Part shown: positions 56,787-62,618 of the stretch, in pieces
Layout of the letters: the number at the start of each line of letters is the position of its first letter
Numbering within the stretch: position 1 is the stretch's first letter
Assembly: GCA_947473355.1 (NCBI GenBank)
Contig: CANJCQ010000014.1
Coordinates: 1 to 62,618, forward strand
Length of the DNA stretch: 62,618 nt
Direction: 5' to 3'
Origin: Sphingomonadaceae bacterium
Lineage (GTDB): Bacteria; Pseudomonadota; Alphaproteobacteria; Sphingomonadales; Sphingomonadaceae
The notes under the pieces: model-generated
Told to the model about the DNA's origin: nothing
The model's database searches: none
Seen by the model: the letters and a program-made list of their open reading frames with translations, nothing else
Made by a program: the position numbers and the translations under genes

Positions 56787-57379
56787 CCAAACCCTTCATT
56801 CTCGGCCTCACCGGCTCCATCGGCATGGGCAAGTCGACTGTCTCTGCGATGTTTCGCGCGGCTGGCGTTCCAGTGTTCGATGCCGATGCCGCTGTTCACG
56901 AATTGCAAGGTCCCGGCGGCGCGCTGTTGCCGATGATCGAGGAGGCGTTCCCGGGGACTACCGGGCCGCAAGGGGTCGACCGGATCAAGCTCGGTGCGGC
57001 AGTGTTTGGCGATCCTGAGAAACTCAAGCGGCTGGAGGCGATTGTTCATCCTGCCGTCGGCGCGATGCGGGCGGGGTTTCTTGAGGAGAACGCCGCGGAG
57101 AAGCTGATCGTCTTCGATATCCCCCTGCTGTTCGAAAAAGGCGGCTTCCAAATGATCGACGCGGTTGCGGTTGTCTCCGCGCCGCCGGATCAGCAGCGTG
57201 CGCGGGTGCTCGCCCGGCCGGGCATGACCGAGGAGAAATTCGCGCAGATCATGGCGATCCAGGTGCCCGATGCCGAAAAGCGCGCGCGCGCTGACTATGT
57301 CATCGATACCGGGTGCCCGCTGGCCGAAACCCGCGCCTTGGTTGAGGGTCTGGTGGAAAAGCTGATCCACGCCAAATAA
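56783..57379 (+). CDS. coaE: Dephospho-CoA kinase
   Basis: A 198-residue kinase making CoA in the last step. The P-loop is GLTGSIGMGKSTVSAMF, DADAAVHEL carries the catalytic Asp, then IVHPAVGAMR and VFDIPLLFEKG. Its start overlaps aroE (ATGA). dnaQ follows after 50 bp. Confidence 0.96.
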   Translation: MTKPFILGLTGSIGMGKSTVSAMFRAAGVPVFDADAAVHELQGPGGALLPMIEEAFPGTTGPQGVDRIKLGAAVFGDPEKLKRLEAIVHPAVGAMRAGFLEENAAEKLIVFDIPLLFEKGGFQMIDAVAVVSAPPDQQRARVLARPGMTEEKFAQIMAIQVPDAEKRARADYVIDTGCPLAETRALVEGLVEKLIHAK

Positions 57380-57429
57380 ACCCCGAAAGCCCCTTGCATC
57401 GCGGTAAAGCCAGTCCGATACCCGGCATA

Positions 57430-58119
57430 ATGCGTGAAGTGATCTTCGATACCGAAACTACCGGCCTTGACCCTCAGGGCGGCGACCGGCTGGTGGAAAT
57501 TGGCTGCATCGAAATGGTCAACCGGGTCGAGACTGGCCGCACATTTCATTGTTACTTCAATCCGGAACGGGCAATGGCCGCCGCCGCCGAGGCTATTCAC
57601 GGGTTGGGTGATGCCTTTCTGGCCGACAAACCACTGTTTGCCAGCAGGGCCTCGGAATTGCTCGAGTTTCTCGGCGATTCGCCGCTCGTCGCGCACAATG
57701 CCGGTTTCGATTTTGGCTTCCTCAACATGGAGTTGGGCAAGTGCGGGCTGGAGCCTCTAGGGCGTGATCGCATGATCGACACTGTGGCGCTTGCCCGGGT
57801 GCGGCATCCCGGGGCCAAGAATTCGCTCGATGCCTTGTGCACCCGTTATGGCATCGATCGTTCGCATCGCACCAAACACGGCGCGCTGCTTGATGCCGAA
57901 TTACTGTGCCAGGTCTATGTTGAGCTGACCGGCGGGCGGCAGATCGGGCTCGAACTGGCGGCGGAAAGCGTCGATGTGACTGCCGGGTCAGTCACGAGTG
58001 TTGTGGTCACCCGCACATATCGCGAGCCGCGCCCCCATGCCGCCGATAAGGCTGAACTGGCCGCGCACGAAGAGTTTCTGGAAACCATCTCGGCCCCATT
58101 GTGGCGCAGCAAGGCTTGA
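57430..58119 (+). CDS. dnaQ: DNA polymerase III epsilon subunit (3'-5' exonuclease)
   Basis: The proofreading subunit, 229 residues. Exo I motif is IFDTETTGLDP, Exo II VAHNAGFDFGFL, and Exo III HGALLDAELL with conserved His and Asp. The C-terminal tail would bind the polymerase subunit. ATG at 57430 is chosen; a TTG 12 codons upstream is less likely. Confidence 0.96.
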   Translation: MREVIFDTETTGLDPQGGDRLVEIGCIEMVNRVETGRTFHCYFNPERAMAAAAEAIHGLGDAFLADKPLFASRASELLEFLGDSPLVAHNAGFDFGFLNMELGKCGLEPLGRDRMIDTVALARVRHPGAKNSLDALCTRYGIDRSHRTKHGALLDAELLCQVYVELTGGRQIGLELAAESVDVTAGSVTSVVVTRTYREPRPHAADKAELAAHEEFLETISAPLWRSKA

Positions 58120-58172
58120 ATTTGACCCAGCGCAAGCAGGCCCAGCCTTTGGTGCCCTAAAAGATTGTTGTC

Positions 58173-58217
58173 GCATCGTTGTTTGCGGAAAATCCTTTCC
58201 TACTTTCCGTACGATGC
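58173..58217. repeat. Palindromic intergenic repeat, copy 3 (diverged)
   Basis: A 45-bp version of the element with the same GCATCGTT and ACGATGC ends but a more altered centre (GGAAAATCC, TTTCC, TACTTTCCG). It lies in the leader of hpf, ending 19 bases before its start codon. Confidence 0.65.
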
Positions 58218-58236
58218 ATTGGAAGGAGCTTGAGCC

Positions 58237-58800
58237 ATGGATATCCGAATTTCCGGCCATCAGATGAACACCGGCGAGGCGTTGCAGACGCACGCAACCG
58301 AACGGCTCAGTGCAATTGTCGGCAAATATTTCGACCGTGCACAGTCGAGCCATGTCACTTTCGGCAAGGCTCCCTCAAATTTCTTCCGCTGCGACATCAT
58401 CACCCATGTCACCCACGGACTGATACTCAAGGGGGCCGGAATCGCTGCCGATGCGCATCTCGCGCTCGACCAGGCTGCAGAAAAGATCGACACCCAGCTG
58501 CGGCGTTACAAACGCCGCCTGCGCGACCGGCATGAGCAAGCGGCTCATGCGGTTCGTCAGGAAGAGGCTGCGTATGTCGTCTTCGAAGAATCGTCGATCG
58601 GTGACGACGAACCGGCCGATGCACCGGTGGTGATTGCCGAAACCCGCGTTGATGTGCCCGAAGCCACGGTTTCCGATGCCGTCATGATGCTCGATTTGCG
58701 CAACACCAATGCCCTGCTTTTCAAAAATGCTGGCACTGGAAAGCATAATATGGTTTACCGGCGCGGCGATGGGTCGATTGGGTGGGTCGAACCTGGCTAA
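58237..58800 (+). CDS. hpf: Ribosome hibernation-promoting factor (long HPF/RaiA type)
   Basis: A 187-residue protein that dimerises idle ribosomes. The N-terminal HPF domain MDIRISGHQMNTGEALQTHATERL is followed by a linker and the long-form C-terminal domain RRGDGSIGWVEPG. AAGGAGCT gives a strong ribosome site before the ATG at 58237. ptsN follows. Confidence 0.96.
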   Translation: MDIRISGHQMNTGEALQTHATERLSAIVGKYFDRAQSSHVTFGKAPSNFFRCDIITHVTHGLILKGAGIAADAHLALDQAAEKIDTQLRRYKRRLRDRHEQAAHAVRQEEAAYVVFEESSIGDDEPADAPVVIAETRVDVPEATVSDAVMMLDLRNTNALLFKNAGTGKHNMVYRRGDGSIGWVEPG

Positions 58801-58936
58801 CGCTGCTGCGGCACTTCCATTTGGGGCCGACGGGAGCGTTTTTCGTCTTCTGGAGGGAATGTGGTCCGCGGGGTTTTCCCGCAGTACTGGCGTTCACCTG
58901 ATGGAAACGCGCTTTTGGTACGAATGCGAACTGGTC

Positions 58937-59398
58937 ATGACTGCACTTTTCACTCTCCTGCCTGAAGCCGTTGCCACGATCCGTGCCGATGGCAAGCAGG
59001 CTATCCTGCGCGAACTCGCGGGCCTGTTCGCTGACGTCTATGGGCTCGACGCGGCAACTGTGCTCGCCGGGCTTGAAGACCGGGAAAAGCTCGGCAGCAC
59101 CGGCTTTGGCCGGGGCGTTGCCATTCCCCATGCCCGGGTGCCCGATTTGGGCAGGCCAGTTGCCGCTTTCCTGCGTCTGGAATTGCCCGTCATATTCGAT
59201 GCAGCCGATGCCATGCCGGTCGATCTGGTGTTCGGCCTGCTGTCGCCCGAACAGGCGGGTACCGCGCATCTCCATGCCCTGGCGGCGATATCGCGGACGA
59301 TGCGCGACGAGCACATGCATGCCGCTCTGATGCAAGCCACCGATGCGGAAGTGCTCTATGGCCTGCTCAGCAATGTCATTGACCGCGACGCTGCCTGA
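58937..59398 (+). CDS. ptsN: Nitrogen PTS IIA-like protein PtsN
   Basis: A 153-residue EIIA-Ntr phosphocarrier domain. The phosphorylated His is in GRGVAIPHARVPDL, and AIS/MRDEHMHAALM is the C-terminal helix. It would exchange phosphate with NPr/EI-Ntr and influence potassium, nitrogen or stress control. Located after hpf, as in many proteobacteria. The start at 58937 is the in-frame ATG giving the normal length; the upstream 136-bp gap has no ORF. Confidence 0.93.
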   Translation: MTALFTLLPEAVATIRADGKQAILRELAGLFADVYGLDAATVLAGLEDREKLGSTGFGRGVAIPHARVPDLGRPVAAFLRLELPVIFDAADAMPVDLVFGLLSPEQAGTAHLHALAAISRTMRDEHMHAALMQATDAEVLYGLLSNVIDRDAA

Positions 59399-59405
59399 TT
59401 CTTGC

Positions 59406-59618
59406 GTGAGTGGGGCAGGCCTGAATGGGGCGGCATTGCGCTGGCGGGCGCTTGAAGGGCTTTTTGGCTCTGCACCGATCAACCGGTTTTTCGATTCCAC
59501 CCCGTTCATCCCCGAAAAAGGGCCCGAAACAGGGAGAGCTGGCACCTGCCAACGTTTGAGCATCGCCCGGTCCAGCATTGCTGGCTTTACCTATAAATTG
59601 CTCGCGGCTTCGAAATGA
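59406..59618 (+). pseudogene. Remnant of a PaaI-type hotdog thioesterase
   Basis: A 70-codon open frame (GTG at 59406) whose start GAALRWRALEGLFGSAPINRFFDS strongly resembles the N-terminus of PaaI/YdiI-like thioesterases, a family normally about 140-160 residues. The later part (QRLSIARSSIAGFTYKLLAAS) looks like a decayed form of the HxxGxxxF-KLLDD region, and the catalytic part and C-terminal half are missing. Its TGA overlaps the DUF1491 start (ATGA). This reading is an inference from memory of the family, with a deletion or frameshift; the ORF may also be a chance frame. Confidence 0.4.
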
Positions 59619-59962
59619 CAGGCGATGCGCGGCTTCCCGCCCGGCTCGAGATCGCCGCGCTGATCCGCCTCGCCCAGAACGGCGGCGGCTTTGCTGCGGT
59701 GCTAAAGAGCGGCGATGACCAAGCTGGGACTATCTTGTTGCTTTTGACGGAAAACGGCGGAAATCTAAGCGTTTACGAGCGGATGCCGCAGCTTGATGGC
59801 AGCCGGATCTGGCATTGTTCCATGCAGCAAAGCATAGGTAGCGATCATAAAATCACAGAATATCTGGAGCGTAGGGGCCATCAGGACGAGGATCTGTGGA
59901 TTGTCGAACTGGATATCGCGAACGGTGAACGGCTCATCGGATTACCCCCGTTTGTGGGTTGA
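59615..59962 (+). CDS. DUF1491 family protein
   Basis: A 115-residue protein of the DUF1491 family: ARLPARLEIAALIRLAQNGGGFAAVLKSGD, LLLLTENGGNLSVYERM and a C-terminal acidic ELDIANGERLIGLPPFVG. Function unknown. It starts within the stop of the decayed thioesterase frame. Confidence 0.88.
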   Translation: MTGDARLPARLEIAALIRLAQNGGGFAAVLKSGDDQAGTILLLLTENGGNLSVYERMPQLDGSRIWHCSMQQSIGSDHKITEYLERRGHQDEDLWIVELDIANGERLIGLPPFVG

Positions 59963-60152
59963 CCTTGTTGCAATGCAGCATGTAGGGCCACCGAACTTTA
60001 GTGCGAGGGCGGCTTCTGGATAGCAAACGGCTACCAAAGCAAGCGCGCAGACGGGGATTAGCCGGCAGGATTTGCAGCAACACGGGCATGTTACGGCATG
60101 ACGATTTGCTCCACCTGCGACAGGTCTGATCACCGCCCAAGAATTTGATTTG

Positions 60153-60803
60153 ATGCTTTCGAAAGTTAAAATTGCGTCCAATATTGCTTTGGTCTCCTCC
60201 CTGCTTGCTGCTCTGGCAAGTTCCGGCATGACCCGAGCCGCTCCCGGGATCAACCAGCTGCCGCAGGCGCTGGCCCAGCCGGTGGTTTCAGAGAGCCTCC
60301 CGGTTATCGATCAGCCCGATGCGGTCGAACCGGTCACCACCAATCCAGCACCCGCAGATCCGGCACCCACCAATCCAGCAGTGGGCCGCGCCCTGACGCT
60401 GGCATCGCTCGTTGCAAGCCAGCCGCAATCGGCCGATCTTCCGCGCGAGCTGAATTGCCTTGCCGGTGCCATCTATTTCGAAGCCAAAAGCGAATCCTTG
60501 TCTGGCCAGCTCGCGGTTGGCCGGGTGATTGTTGCCCGTTCGAAATCGGGCCGGTTTCCCAACTCTTATTGCGGTGTGGTGTTCCAGCCCTCGCAGTTTT
60601 CATTCGTGCGTGGCGGCGGCATGCCGGGGATCGCGCGCGGATCGCAGCAATGGCGCAATGCCGTGGCGGTGGCCCAGATTGCCCATGCCGGCTCCTGGCG
60701 CAGCCCGGTCGAAGGCGCGCTCTATTTCCATGCAGCCTTTGTATCACCCGCCTGGCGGCTGGCCCGCGTAGGCCGCGTCGAAAACCACGTTTTCTATCGT
60801 TGA
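60153..60803 (+). CDS. Cell wall hydrolase (SleB/Hydrolase_2 family)
   Basis: A 216-residue secreted peptidoglycan hydrolase. A signal peptide (IALVSSLLAALASSGMTRAA) is followed by a Pro-rich part (VTTNPAPADPAPTNPA repeated) and the SleB-like domain with the catalytic Glu in LAGAIYFEAKSES, NSYCGVVFQPSQFSF and ALYFHAAFVSPAW. It probably acts as a lytic transglycosylase. A 190-bp gap before it holds nothing identifiable. Ends beside a perfect hairpin. Confidence 0.9.
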   Translation: MLSKVKIASNIALVSSLLAALASSGMTRAAPGINQLPQALAQPVVSESLPVIDQPDAVEPVTTNPAPADPAPTNPAVGRALTLASLVASQPQSADLPRELNCLAGAIYFEAKSESLSGQLAVGRVIVARSKSGRFPNSYCGVVFQPSQFSFVRGGGMPGIARGSQQWRNAVAVAQIAHAGSWRSPVEGALYFHAAFVSPAWRLARVGRVENHVFYR

Positions 60804-60808
60804 TGGCC

Positions 60809-60841
60809 AGACCGGCTGCGAGCCAGACTCGCAGCCGGTCT
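60809..60841. terminator. Bidirectional terminator-like hairpin
   Basis: A perfect 14-bp stem (AGACCGGCTGCGAG with its complement) around a five-base loop, between the convergent cell wall hydrolase and xthA genes, reaching into the xthA stop codon. It lacks a T run, so termination strength is uncertain. Confidence 0.6.
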
Positions 60842-61619
60842 AGCTGTCTGAAAGCTCGACCCAGACCGGGGCGTGATCGCTGGCCTTTTCGCGGCCGCGA
60901 TGCGCCTTGTCGACACCGCAGGCCGTCAGCCGACCGGCGAGCTCCGGCGAAAGCAGCGCATGGTCGATGCGAAAGCCGTGATCGCGTTGCCAGGCACCGG
61001 CCTGATAGTCCCAATAGGTCCAGATCCCGCCGCGCGGATTGTGTGTATTTATCGCATCGGTCCAGCCGTCGCCGAGCAGGCGGGCATAGGCATCGCGCGA
61101 GGCAGGCTGCATCAGGGCATCGTCGGCCAAGGCCTGGGGTGACCAGATGTCCTTGTCTTCGGGCACGACATTGAAGTCACCGGTGATGATTGCGGGCGCT
61201 TCCTCGGCGGAAATTTCGCGCATCCGCGCGCGCAGCCGTTCCATCCAGCGCAATTTGTAGTCGAATTTCGGACCCGGCTGGGGATTGCCGTTGGGTAGAT
61301 AGATACAGGCGACGCGCAGGCCGAAAACATCGGCTTCGAGGTAACGCGAATGTTCGTCTTCCGGCTCGCCCGTCAGCCCGCGCTGGACTTCGACTGGCTT
61401 TGTGCCGTCAGCGAGGATGGCGACGCCATTAAAGCTCTTCTGGCCGTGCCAGATCGCCTGGTAGCCGATGCGTTCAAATTCATCGGCTGGAAAGCCCTCG
61501 TCCTGCGTCTTGATTTCTTGCAGGCAGGCGACCGATGGGCGGGTTTCCTCTAGCCATTCCAGCAATCGCGGCAACCGCGCCTTGATGCCGTTGATGTTGA
61601 AACTGGCGACTTTAATCAC
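60840..61619 (-). CDS. xthA: Exodeoxyribonuclease III
   Basis: A 259-residue AP endonuclease/3' exonuclease of base-excision repair. VASFNINGIKARLPRLLEWL begins the fold, CLQEIKTQDEGFP has the metal Glu, GDFNVVPEDKDIW and the C-terminal GFRIDHALLS and ASDHAPVWVEL complete the signatures. GTG at 61619 is the start, overlapping the erpA stop by four bases; the frame to 61646 is less likely. Confidence 0.95.
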   Translation of the reverse strand: MIKVASFNINGIKARLPRLLEWLEETRPSVACLQEIKTQDEGFPADEFERIGYQAIWHGQKSFNGVAILADGTKPVEVQRGLTGEPEDEHSRYLEADVFGLRVACIYLPNGNPQPGPKFDYKLRWMERLRARMREISAEEAPAIITGDFNVVPEDKDIWSPQALADDALMQPASRDAYARLLGDGWTDAINTHNPRGGIWTYWDYQAGAWQRDHGFRIDHALLSPELAGRLTACGVDKAHRGREKASDHAPVWVELSDS

Positions 61620-61948
61620 ACGGCGAAACTCGAACCACAGCCACAACCGGCCGTGGCATTGGGATTTTCGACCTTGAAGGCAGCGCCGCCGAGCGATTCG
61701 ACGAAATCGACGACGCAGCCTGCGACCAGTTCGAGACTGACCGGATCGACCAACAACTGCACCCCGTCGGTTTCGGCAATCGAATCGTCGCTCTCTACCG
61801 CATCGGCGAGGCCGAACTGATACTGGAAGCCCGAACAGCCGCCGCCTTCAACTGACAGGCGCAATCGGGCGGGTTTCGCCTGCTTGGCCGCGATCGCCGC
61901 CACCCGGGCGGCAGCGGAGGGACTGAGTGTGACTTGTTGCGTTTGCAT
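61616..61948 (-). CDS. erpA: Iron-sulfur cluster insertion protein ErpA/IscA family
   Basis: A 110-residue A-type carrier. The conserved cysteines are in EGGGCSGFQYQF and in the C-terminal AGCGCGSSF. It delivers Fe-S clusters to client proteins; whether it is ErpA or another A-type carrier is not fixed by sequence alone. Coupled to xthA. Confidence 0.94.
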   Translation of the reverse strand: MQTQQVTLSPSAAARVAAIAAKQAKPARLRLSVEGGGCSGFQYQFGLADAVESDDSIAETDGVQLLVDPVSLELVAGCVVDFVESLGGAAFKVENPNATAGCGCGSSFAV

Positions 61949-61987
61949 GCACCAGATGTAAGCGCACCGAGGCCTTGCGGCAAGCGG

Positions 61988-62416
61988 TCAGGCGGTCTGA
62001 ATGTAGACCCGCATGGCTTCGGCCTCCGATTCGATGCACTCGATGCGATATTTCACCAGATCGCCGATCGAAACAAAGCCCACCATCTCTCCGCCTGCCA
62101 CAACCGGAAGATGGCGGATGCGGCGCCGGGTCATCAGGCCAAGCGCTTCCAGTACATCTGTTTCCGGCGTAACAGTCACTGCCGGCGCGGTCATGACTTC
62201 GCCCACCGGCTGATCGAGCACTGCCGGCCCCTGCACCTGCAGTTGATAGATGACGTCGCGTTCCGAAAAGATGCCGGCAACCGCACCAGCTGCCATGACT
62301 GGCAGCGCGCCGATTCGTTGGGTCGCCAGCATGGTAATCGCTTCACGGACCGATGTGGCGGCATCGCAGCAGAAGATCTCGCCACCGCGGCCTTCCAACA
62401 GACGGGCAATCGTCAT
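61988..62416 (-). CDS. CBS-domain protein
   Basis: A 142-residue protein made of two CBS domains (about residues 12-66 and 75-130): RIGALPVMAAGAVAGIFSERDVIYQL and LGLMTRRRIRHLPVVAGGEMVGFVSIGDL. CBS pairs bind adenine nucleotides and act as energy or redox sensors, often with partners. No attached enzyme domain. The partner is unknown. Confidence 0.92.
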   Translation of the reverse strand: MTIARLLEGRGGEIFCCDAATSVREAITMLATQRIGALPVMAAGAVAGIFSERDVIYQLQVQGPAVLDQPVGEVMTAPAVTVTPETDVLEALGLMTRRRIRHLPVVAGGEMVGFVSIGDLVKYRIECIESEAEAMRVYIQTA

Positions 62417-62492
62417 TTCGACTCTCCCTTCCTTGTGCAGACCCGGATGATGACACGAATCGGTTCATTTGGCTAATACCAACCTGCACTGA

Positions 62493-62618
62493 CTACAACC
62501 CACGCGCCCATTTGCGGCGTCCGATGGTCATGATGCGCCACGGCTGATCGATGAGTTTGTTCCACGCCTCGCAGCAGTGGTCGATGATGTTGTCGTGGGA
62601 TGTGAAGACCCGGTTGGA
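62493..62618 (-). mobile_element. C-terminal end of an IS630-family transposase (partial at window edge)
   Basis: A 41-codon open frame ending in TAG at 62493, translated as SNRVFTSHDNIIDHCCEAWN... and ending QPWRIMTIGRRKWARGL, the conserved C-terminus of IS630-type DDE transposases. The rest lies beyond the window, so intactness is unknown. No terminal inverted repeat or target duplication could be assigned in the 75 bp before it. Confidence 0.85.

Noticed and set aside
59480..59500. AACCGGTTTTTCG match to the palindromic repeat
   Set aside because: Only 13 bases match and neither the GCATCGT ends nor the second arm is present; it lies in the decayed thioesterase frame.

Overview
The window is chromosomal core DNA of an alphaproteobacterium, most likely a member of the Sphingomonadales (Sphingomonadaceae or Erythrobacteraceae). 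The evidence is a GC-rich composition, alphaproteobacterial cell-cycle proteins (SciP, TrcR, ParA/ParB with parS sites), SUV3-type helicase, CarD, FdxA, HemJ and Coq7, and the gene order parB-parA-rsmG-mnmG-mnmE ... rho-hemJ-hemE | ppsR-maf-aroE-coaE-dnaQ. That last order matches the surroundings of the alphaproteobacterial replication origin, which in Caulobacter lies between hemE and the ppsR homologue. Genes left of about 54.2 kb (from parB on) lie mostly on the minus strand and genes right of it on the plus strand, as expected for leading-strand genes leaving an origin.

Layout. 0-9 kb: sciP with a small upstream ORF, mnmA, a lipoprotein serine hydrolase, pdxH with a CDF cation exporter, a J-domain protein, yihY-fabI and a periplasmic protein. 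8.8-15.4 kb: one long minus-strand run proA-nadD-rsfS-rlmH-envC-ctpA-dsbB-coq7 (ribosome assembly, NAD, cell envelope, disulfide bonds, ubiquinone). 15.4-26 kb: an M23 peptidase overlapping a bactofilin, an acyl-CoA ligase, TrcR, a GST and quinone reductase pair, DUF1192, ClpA and a methyltransferase with a regulatory domain. 26-36.4 kb: hemB, a GNAT protein, a membrane protein fused to a spermidine-synthase fold, gamma carbonic anhydrase and YggU in an overlapping chain; an M23 peptidase; then SUV3 helicase, S4 protein, FdxA and CarD. 36.6-42.5 kb: Sua5/TsaC, acyl-CoA dehydrogenase, DUF815 ATPase, a sorbosone-dehydrogenase-like beta-propeller and a Tyr/Arg-rich secreted protein.

42.5-54.2 kb: the partition and tRNA-modification block (parB, parA, rsmG, mnmG, mnmE) with three parS sites, a dienelactone hydrolase, a LytTR/DUF2306 pair, TerC, rho, hemJ and hemE. 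54.23-54.56 kb: the candidate oriC. 54.6-60.8 kb: ppsR, maf, aroE, coaE, dnaQ, hpf, ptsN, a decayed PaaI-type thioesterase, DUF1491 and a cell-wall hydrolase. The end holds xthA, erpA, a CBS-domain protein and the 3' end of an IS630-type transposase.

No CRISPR array, rRNA, tRNA, prophage or defence island is seen. The unusual signals are non-coding: three diverged copies of a roughly 46-bp palindrome, a cluster of five GANTC sites before the M23/bactofilin pair, 12-bp tandem repeats just upstream of trcR, an inverted repeat overlapping the putative carD promoter, and the origin/parS layout. All functional calls come from reading translated sequences by eye; no database search was run.
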